Of a DNA stretch of 64,000 nt, positions 54,806-64,000 are shown in pieces (position 1 is the stretch's first letter; every line of letters starts with the position of its first letter). Source of the DNA: Siphonodentalium dalli (taxonomy: Eukaryota > Mollusca > Scaphopoda > Gadilida > Siphonodentaliidae). Both the position numbers and the translations under genes were made by a program. Where the stretch lies: the NCBI GenBank assembly GCA_032622095.1, contig CP136064.1:142493954-142557953 (forward strand). The letters are read 5' to 3'. Under the pieces are notes generated by a model. It saw only the letters and a list, made by a program, of their open reading frames with translations. It had not been told where the DNA came from and ran no database searches.

Positions 54806-57800
54806 GTTTGCCTATGTATGGGCGGTAACTCCTCAGGGAAAGCGCGGACACAAGTTTTGATGCCCGTGGGCAGTAGGGCATATCGAGGTGTGCATACGGT
54901 CCAATTTTCGATGCTCTGCTCCTTATAATTTCCGAGATAATAAAATCACATTTTTTTATATAAAGGGAGATAACTCCGTGGGATAAACGCGGACAATATT
55001 CGTTATGAGCCAAAGGCATAAAACTCATTTACCCCAATATACTTACCAATCTTGAGTTTTCTGATCCTAATACTTTCAGATATTAGGGAGTTGAAAAATA
55101 GTATAGTATAATAATAATGAAAAATAATCGAAAAAGGGCAATAACTCTGTTAAAAGATATTGTACCAACAAGCGGATACCTTTATTTTTAGTAGACCTTG
55201 AATGCCTACAATCGCTAGAGATTTCACGTTCCTACTGTCATTAGTTTCTGAGTATTTCCAAATAAACGGAAAACGGCACCAGTACAAAAACAATATACTT
55301 CCTTGGTTACACCATGGAAGTATAATAATAGGGAAAATCATGAGTGGAAAGAATCGCAGTTTAGGGACGGAAAAATGAAGTATGGTGAGTATATGTTGTC
55401 CTAACATGTGTAGGTTGATCTCAAGTGTTTGGACGTGACCCCACCCCTGCCTCGAAATTGGGTGACGGGATTGGGAAAACATCAACCCTGGCACAAAATG
55501 CGAAGTTTGAGGGCCCGTAACTCCGTTAGTTTCTAACGGATTTTAAAATTATTTTCAGTTTTGCGATCTGCCGCTGACATAGATTGCATAATACAAATTT
55601 CATCTGATTCGGACCCGAATAACACTTTGGTTATTGGAAAGCATATGGGCCCAAATTCAAAATTGGATGGCCAAAATCTCCGCCAATTTCACACGAATTT
55701 ACGATTTGTTTTCAGCTTCGTGATCAACGTATATAGTAGATGTTACATTCCAAGTTTCATCTGATTCGGAGAAGAATACAAAAATGGTACCACGGACCAC
55801 CCCTCCCCTGACCCACAATACTGAACCGACACTGGCAAAATTTGGCCCACCGCGTGCCCTCTTCAGTCCGTACGTATTTTCGTATCAGATGACATCCTAT
55901 GTTCGATATCTTCGGAGGAGATGTGTTATCAAGCACATGGGCCCAAAATTGCAAAGTTTGAGGGCCCGCAATTCTTTCAGTTTTCGATGGATTTTCCAAA
56001 CATTTTCAGTTTCTAGATCGGCTGATGTTGCAGATGTTATATTCCAAGTTTTTTCATCTGATTCCGAGAAGAATTAAAAATTGGTACCACGGACCACCCC
56101 TCCCCAGACCCACAATACTGAACCGACACTAGCAAAATTTGGCCCACCGCGTGCCCTCTTCAGTCCGTACGTATTTTCGTATCAGATGACATCCTATGTT
56201 CGATATCTTCGGAGGAGATGTGTTATCAAGCGCATGGGCCCAAAATGGCAAAGTTTGAGGGCCCGCAATTCTTTCAGTTTTCGATGGATTTTCGAAATTC
56301 TTTCAGTTTCTAGATCGGCTGATGTTGCAGATGTTATATTCCAAGTTTAATCTGATTCGGAGAAGAATTAAAAAATGGTACCACGGACCACCCCTCCCCA
56401 TACCCACAATAATGAACAGACACTGGCAAAATTTGGCCCACCGCGTGCACTCTTTCGTCCGCACACGTTGGCGTGTCAGATGGCATCGAAACTTCGACAT
56501 CTTCGGAGGAGATGTGTTATCAAGCACATGGGCCCAAATTGCAAACTTTGAGGGCCCGTAACTCTTGCATTTCTTCTCGGATTTCAAAAATCCTTTCCGA
56601 TGTGGGTTTGTTTTCGTGCAGGGAATCCACATACTTAAATAGATGAATGTCGATCGAAACTTTTTTTTCTCGAAAATTTTGCCCCCACCCCAGCATCAAA
56701 ATATATGTCCGACCCTATCCAATTTTGTTTCTCGGACTAAACTGACAACGATCAACACGACTGTGAAATCTAAATGCAGTTATCTGGAATGCTACGAGAG
56801 TACAGCATAGTAAATCAAATAGAGGTTTGCCTATTTATGGGCGGTAACTCCTCAGGGAAAGCGCGGACACAAGTTTTGATGCCCGTGGGCAGTAGGGCAT
56901 ATCGAGGTGTGCATACGGTCCAATTTTCAATGCTCTGCTCCTTATAATTTCCGAGATAATAAAATCACATTTTTTTATATAAAGGGAGATAACTCCGTGG
57001 GATAAACGCGGACAATATTCGTTATGAGCCAAAGGCATAAAACTCATTTACTCCAATATACTTACCAATCTTGAGTTTTCTGATCCTAATACTTTCAGAT
57101 ATTAGGGAGTTGAAAAATAGTATAGTATAATAATAATGAAAAATAATCGAAAAAGGGCAATAACTCTGTTAAAAGATATTGTACCAACATGCGGATACCT
57201 TTATTTTTAGTAGACCTTGAATGCCTACAATCGCTAGAGATTTCACGTTCCTACTGCCATTAGTTTCTGAGTATTTCCAAATAAACGGAAAACGGCACCA
57301 GTACAAAAACAATATACTTCCTTGGTTACACCATGGAAGTATAATAATAGGGAAAATCATGAGTGGAAAGAATCGCAGTTTAGAGACGGAAAAATGAAGT
57401 ATGGTGAGTATATGTTGTCCTAACATGTGTAGGTTGATCTCAAGTGTTTGGACGTGACCCCACCCCTGCCTCGAAATTGGGTGACGGGATTGGGAAAACA
57501 TCAACCCTGGCACAAAATGCGAAGTTTGAGGGCACGTAACTCCGTTAGTTTCCAACGGATTTTAAAATTATTTTCAGTTTTGCGATCTGCCGCTGACATA
57601 GATTGCATAATACAAATTTCATCTGATTCGGACCCGAATAACACTTTGGTTATTGGAAAGCATATGGGCCCAAATTCAAAATTGGATGGCCAAAATCTCC
57701 GCCAATTTCACACGAATTTACGATTTGTTTTCAGCTTCGTGATCAATGTATATGGTAGATGTTACATTCCAAGTTTCATCTGATTCGGAGAAGAATACAA

Positions 57801-60800
57801 AAATGGTACAACGGACCACCCCTCCCCTGACCCACAATACTGAACCGACACTGGCAAAATTTGGCCCACCGCGTGCCCTCTTCAGTCCGTACGTATTTTC
57901 GTATCAGATGACATTCTATGTTCGATATCTTCGGAGGAGATGTGTTATCAAGCACATGGGCCCAAAATTGCAAAGTTTGAGGGCCCGCAATTCTTTCAGT
58001 TTTCGATGGATTTTCCAAAACTTTTCAGTTTCTAGATCGGCTGATGTTGCAGATGTTATATTCCAAGTTTCATCTGATTCCGAGAAGAATTAAAAATTGG
58101 TAGCACGGACCACCCCTCCCCAGACCCACAATACTGAACCGACACTAGCAAAATTTGACCCACCGCGTGCCCTCTTCAGTCCGTACGTATTTTCGTATCA
58201 GATGACATCCTATGTTCGATATCTTCGGAGGAGATGTGTTATCAAGCGCATGGGCCCAAAATTGCAAAGTTTGAGGGCCCGCAATTCTTTCAGTTTTCGA
58301 TAGATTTTCGAAATTCTTTCAGTTTCTAGATCGGCTGATGTTGCAGATGTTATATTCCAAGTTTTATCTGATTCGGAGAAGAATTAAAAATTGGTACCAC
58401 GGACCACCCCTCCCCATACCCACAATAATGAACAGACACTGGCAAAATTTGGCCCACCGCGTGCACTCTTTCGTCCGCACACGTTGGCGTGGCAGATGGC
58501 TTCCAAACTTCGACATCTTCGGAGGAGATGTGTTATCAAGCACATGGGCCCAAATTGCAAACTTTGAGGGCCCGTAACTCTTGCATTTCTTCTCGGATTT
58601 CAAAAATCCTTTCCGATGTGGGTTTGTTTTCGTGCAGGGAATCCACATACTTAAATAGATGAATGTCGATCGAAACTTTTTTTTCTCGAAAATTTTGCCC
58701 CCACCCCAGCATCAAAATATATGACCGACCCTATCCAATTTTGTTTCTCGGACTAAACTGACAACGATCAACACGACTGTGAAAACTAAATGCAGTTATC
58801 TGGAATGCTACGAGAGTACAGCATAGTAAATCAAATAGAGGTTTGCCTATTTATGGGCGGTAACTCCTCAGGGAAAGCGCGGACACAAGTTTTGATGCCC
58901 GTGGGCAGTAGGGCATATCGAGGTGTGCATACGGTCCAATTTTCGATGCTCTGCTCCTTATAATTTCCGAGATAATAAAATCACATTTTTTTATATAAAG
59001 GGAGATAACTCCGTGGGATAAACGCGGACAATATTCGTTATGAGCCAAAGGCATAAAACTCATTTACCCCAATATACTTACCAATCTTGAGTTTTCTGAT
59101 CCTAATACTTTCAGATATTAGGGAGTTGAAAAATAGTATAGTATAATAATAATGAAAAATAATCGAAAAAGGGCAATAACTCTGTTAAAAGATATTGTAC
59201 CAACAAGCGGATACCTTTATTTTTAGTAGACCTTGAATGCCTACAATCGCTAGAGATTTCACGTTCCTACTGTCATTAGTTTCTGAGTATTTCCAAATAA
59301 ACGGAAAACGGCACCAGTACAAAAACAATATACTTCCTTGGTTACACCATGGAAGTATAATAATAGGGAAAATCATGAGTGGAAAGAATCGCAGTTTAGG
59401 GACGGAAAAATGAAGTATGGTGAGTATATGTTGTCCTAACATGTGTAGGTTGATCTCAAGTGTTTGGACGTGACCCCACCCCTGCCTCGAAATTGGGTGA
59501 CGGGATTGGGAAAACATCAACCCTAGCACAAAATGCGAAGTTTGAGGGCTCGTAACTCCGTTAGTTTCCAACGGATTTTAAAATTATTTTCAGTTTTGCG
59601 ATCTGCCGCTGACATAGATTGCATAATACAAATTTCATCTGATTCGGACCCGAATAACACTTTGGTTATTGGAAAGCATATGGGCCCAAATTCAAAATTG
59701 GATGGCCAAAATCTCCGCCAATTTCACACGAATTTACGATTTGTTTTCAGCTTCGTGATCAACGTATATGGTAGATGTTACATTCCAAGTTTCATCTGAT
59801 TCGGAGAAGAATACAAAAATGGTACCACGGACCACCCCTCCCCTGACCCACAATACTGAACCGACACTGGCAAAATTTGGCCCACCGCGTGCCCTCTTCA
59901 GTCCGTACGTATTTTCGTATCAGATGACATCCTATGTTCGATATCTTCGGAGGAGATGTGTTATCAAGAACATGGGCCCAAAATTGCAAAGTTTGAGGGC
60001 CCGCAATTCTTTCAGTTTTCGATGGATTTTCCAAAAAAATTCAGTTTCTAGATCGGCTGATGTTCCAGATGTTATATTCCAAGTTTCATCTGATTCCGAG
60101 AAGAATTAAAAATTGGTACCACGGACCACCCCTCCCCAGACCCACAATACTGAACCGACACTAGCAAAATTTGGCCCACCGCGTGCCCTCTTCAGTCCGT
60201 ACGTATTTTCGTATCAGATGACATCCTATGTTCCATATCTTCGGAGGAGATGTGTTATCAAGCGCATGGGCCCAAAATTGCAAAGTTTGAGGGCCCGTAA
60301 TTCTTTCAGTTTTCGATGGATTTTCGAAATTCTTTCACTTTCTAGATCGGCTGATGTTGCAGATGTTATATTCCAAGTTTTATCTGATTCGGAGAAGAAT
60401 TAAAAATTGGTACCACGGACCACCCCTCCCCATACCCACAATAATGAACAGACACTGGCAAAATTTGGCCCACCGCGTGCACTCTTTCGTCCGCACACGT
60501 TGGCGTGTCAGATGGCATCCAAACTTCGACATCTTCGGAGGAGATGTGTTATCAAGCACATGGGCCCAAATTGCAAACTTTGAGGGCCCGTAACTCTTGC
60601 ATTTCTTCTCGGATTTCAAAAATCCTTTCCGATGTGGGTTTGTTTTCGTGCAGGGAATCCACATACTTAAATAGATGAATGTCGATCGAAACTTTTTTTT
60701 CTCGAAAATTTTGCCCCCACCCCAGCATCAAAATATATGACCGACCCTATCCAATTTTGTTTCTCGGACTAAACTGACAACGATCAACACGACTGTGAAA

Positions 60801-63800
60801 ACTAAATGCAGTTATCTGGAATGCTACGAGAGTACAGCATAGTAAATCAAATAGAGGTTTGCCTATTTATGGGCGGTAACTCCTCAGGGAAAGCGCGGAC
60901 ACAAGTTTTGATGCCCGTGGGCAGTAGGGCATATCGAGGTGTGCATACGGTCCAATTTTCGATGCTCTGCTCCTTATAATTTCCGAGATAATAAAATCAC
61001 ATTTTTTTATATAAAGGGAGATAACTCCGTGGGATAAACGCGGACAATATTCGTTATGAGCCAAAGGCATAAAACTCATTTACCCCAATATACTTACCAA
61101 TCTTGAGTTTTCTAATCCTAATACTTTCAGATATTAGGGAGTTGAAAAATAGTATAGTATAATAATAATGAAAAATAATCGAAAAAGGACAATAACTCTG
61201 TTAAAAGATATTGTACCAACATGCGGATACCTTTATTTTTAGTAGACCTTGAATGCCTACAATCGCTAGAGATTTCACGTTCCTACTGCCATTAGTTTCT
61301 GAGTATTTCCAAATAAACGGAAAACGGCACCAGTACAAAAACAATACACTTCCTTGGTTACACCATGGAAGTATAATAATAGGGAAAATCATGAGTGGAA
61401 AGAATCGCAGTTTAGGGACGGAAAAATGAAGTATGGTGAGTATATGTTGTTCTAACATGTGTAGGTTGATCTCAAGTGTTTGGACGTGACCCCACCCCTG
61501 CCTCGAAATTGGGTGACGGGATTGGGAAAACATCAACCCTGGCACAAAATGCGAAGTTTGAGGGCTCGTAACTCCGTTAGTTTCCAACGGATTTTAAAAT
61601 TATTTTCAGTTTTGCGATCTGCCGCTGACATAGATTGCATAATACAAATTTCATCTGATTCGGACCCGAATAACACTTTGGTTATTGGAAAGCATATGGG
61701 CCCAAATTCAAAATTGGATGGCCAAAATCTCCGCCAATTTCACACGAATTTACGATTTGTTTTCAGCTTCGTGATCAACGTATATGGTAGATGTTACATT
61801 CCAAGTTTCATCTGATTCGGAGAAGAATACAAAAATGGTACCACGGACCACCCCTCCCCTGACCCACAATACTGAACCGACACTGGCAAAATTTGGCCCA
61901 CCGCGTGCCCTCTTCAGTCCGTACGTATTTTCGTATCAGATGACATCCTATGTTCGATATCTTCGGAGGAGATGTGTTATCAAGAACATGGGCCCAAAAT
62001 TGCAAAGTTTGAGGGCCCGCAATTCTTTCAGTTTTCGATGGATTTTCCAAAAAATTTCAGTTTCTAGATCGGCTGATGTTCCAGATGTTATATTCCAAGT
62101 TTCATCTGATTCCGAGAAGAATTAAAAATTGGTACCACGGACCACCCCTCCCCAGACCCACAATACTGAACCGACACTAGCAAAATTTGGCCCACCGCGT
62201 GCCCTCTTCAGTCCGTACGTATTTTCGTATCAGATGACATCCTATGTTCGATATCTTCGGAGGAGATGTGTTATCAAGCGCATGGGCCCAAAATTGCAAA
62301 GTTTGAGGGCCCGCAATTCTTTCAGTTTTCGATGGATTTTCGAAATTCTTTCACTTTCTAGATCGGCTGATGTTGCAGATGTTATATTCCAAGTTTTATC
62401 TGATTCGGAGAAGAATTAAAAATTGGTACCACGGACCACCCCTCCCCATACCCACAATAATGAACAGACACTGGCAAAATTTGGCCCACCGCGTGCACTC
62501 TTTCGTCCGCACACGTTGGCGTGTCAGATGGCATCCAAACTTCGACATCTTCGGAGGAGATGTGTTATCAAGCACATGGGCCCAAATTGCAAACTTTGAG
62601 GGCCCGTAACTCTTGCATTTCTTCTCGGATTTCAAAAATCCTTTCCGATGTGGGTTTGTTTTCGTGCAGGGAATCCACATACTTAAATAGATGAATGTCG
62701 ATCGAAACTTTTTTTTCTCGAAAATTTTGCCCCCACCCCAGCATCAAAATATATGACCGACCCTATCCAATTTTGTTTCTCGGACTAAACTGACAACGAT
62801 CAACACGACTGTGAAAACTAAATGCAGTTATCTGGAATGCTACGAGAGTACAGCATAGTAAATCAAATAGAGGTTTGCCTATTTATGGGCGGTAACTCCT
62901 CAGGGAAAGCGCGGACACAAGTTTTGATGCCCGTGGGCAGTAGGGCATATCGAGGTGTGCATACGGTCCAATTTTCGATGCTCTGCTCCTTATAATTTCC
63001 GAGATAATAAAATCACATTTTTTTATATAAAGGGAGATAACTCCGTGGGATAAACGCGGACAATATTCGTTATGAGCCAAAGGCATAAAACTCATTTACC
63101 CCAATATACTTACCAATCTTGAGTTTTCTAATCCTAATACTTTCAGATATTAGGGAGTTGAAAAATAGTATAGTATAATAATAATGAAAAATAATCGAAA
63201 AAGGACAATAACTCTGTTAAAAGATATTGTACCAACATGCGGATACCTTTATTTTTAGTAGACCTTGAATGCCTACAATCGCTAGAGATTTCACGTTCCT
63301 ACTGCCATTAGTTTCTGAGTATTTCCAAATAAACGGAAAACGGCACCAGTACAAAAACAATACACTTCCTTGGTTACACCATGGAAGTATAATAATAGGG
63401 AAAATCATGAGTGGAAAGAATCGCAGTTTAGGGACGGAAAAATGAAGTATGGTGAGTATATGTTGTTCTAACATGTGTAGGTTGATCTCAAGTGTTTGGA
63501 CGTGACCCCACCCCTGCCTCGAAATTGGGTGACGGGATTGGGAAAACATCAACCCTGGCACAAAATGCGAAGTTTGAGGGCTCGTAACTCCGTTAGTTTC
63601 CAACGGATTTTAAAATTATTTTCAGTTTTGCGATCTGCCGCTGACATAGATTGCATAATACAAATTTCATCTGATTCGGACCCGAATAACACTTTGGTTA
63701 TTGGAAAGCATATGGGCCCAAATTCAAAATTGGATGGCCAAAATCTCCGCCAATTTCACACGAATTTACGATTTGTTTTCAGCTTCGTGATCAACGTATA

Positions 63801-64000
63801 TGGTAGATGTTACATTCCAAGTTTCATCTGATTCGGAGAAGAATACAAAAATGGTACCACGGACCACCCCTCCCCTGACCCACAATACTGAACCGACACT
63901 GGCAAAATTTGGCCCACCGCGTGCCCTCTTCAGTCCGTACGTATTTTCGTATCAGATGACATCCTATGTTCGATATCTTCGGAGGAGATGTGTTATCAAG
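54806..64000. repeat. 2016-bp tandem satellite, 4.6 units, continuing past the window
   Basis: Units start ('gtttgcctat') at 54806, 56825, 58841, 60857 and 62873: spacing 2019, 2016, 2016 and 2016. Each unit contains 3 left sub-segments ('gggcggtaactcc', 'gggagataactcc', 'gggcaataactc') and about 4 right sub-repeats of ~295 bp (e.g. 'cacggaccac' at 55791, 56088, 56382). Because 2016 is divisible by three, the same frames reopen in every unit (e.g. 128 codons at 57555-57169, 59571-59185, 61587-61201, 63603-63217, - strand). I see no domain in them and treat them as non-coding. Confidence 0.95.

Noticed and set aside
56835-63831. Families of repeated 70-128-codon frames in the 2-kb array
   Set aside because: They recur only because the unit length (2016) is divisible by three. 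They overlap on both strands and contain no domain, and variants do not favour silent sites as far as I can see.

Overview
This looks like animal genomic DNA, most likely from a mollusc or another lophotrochozoan. It is AT-rich and packed with several kinds of transposon, with no compact gene array and no bacterial or phage signature. Two features point to molluscs: arrays of ~160-bp 'ccaagatggc...' monomers ending in a microsatellite and a 3' hairpin, as in bivalve 'pearl'/Helentron-type elements, and the phrase 'aagggagataactcc', which I remember as common in molluscan intergenic DNA. I recognise no host gene, tRNA, rRNA or CRISPR array. Nearly everything that can be named is a mobile element, its debris, or a tandem repeat.

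Layout: 1-695 is the end of a non-autonomous Helitron-like element (family H1). 2.35-3.07 kb is an 87-bp minisatellite. 4-10 kb holds small repeats, a hAT-type MITE with an 8-bp target duplication (6495-6902) and a TA-flanked MITE (7707-8112). 10.5-11.0 kb is a LINE tail. 11.4-19.9 kb (- strand) is one long L1/Tx1-type LINE: ORF1 at 18937-19926, endonuclease and reverse transcriptase below it. It is broken by frameshifts, by two nested fragments of another LINE family ending in (AATTG)n, and by an H1 Helitron. 20.76-26.29 kb holds two colinear copies of a second Helitron-like family (H2), the second split by ~2.6 kb that contains two hairpins. 27.87-28.53 kb is a GC-rich minisatellite. 28.94-36.0 kb is a head-to-tail train of four H1 elements, the first split by a near-complete CR1/L2-type LINE (885-codon ORF at 30212-32869, - strand) with a 2A-like motif near its N-terminus. 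38.4-39.8 kb is another decayed LINE. 40.1-45.1 kb carries three large inverted repeats and the first pearl-like array, and 46.5-48.8 kb the second. 49-50.5 kb has two LINE tails. From 52.95 kb to the window end is a tandem array: one diverged 1.86-kb unit, one of 2019 bp, then units of 2016 bp.

The coding parts are all retrotransposon machinery: ORF1 RNA-binding protein, APE-type endonuclease, reverse transcriptase and C-terminal Cys/His motifs. The Helitron-like, pearl-like and MITE copies encode nothing I can see and would depend on proteins supplied elsewhere. The best leads are the unusual 2A-like motif (Gln where the family has Asn), the end-to-end Helitron train, the homogenising 2-kb satellite, and a 62-bp inverted duplication of a splice-donor-like sequence. 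Boundaries were read by eye; alignments and database searches could not be run.
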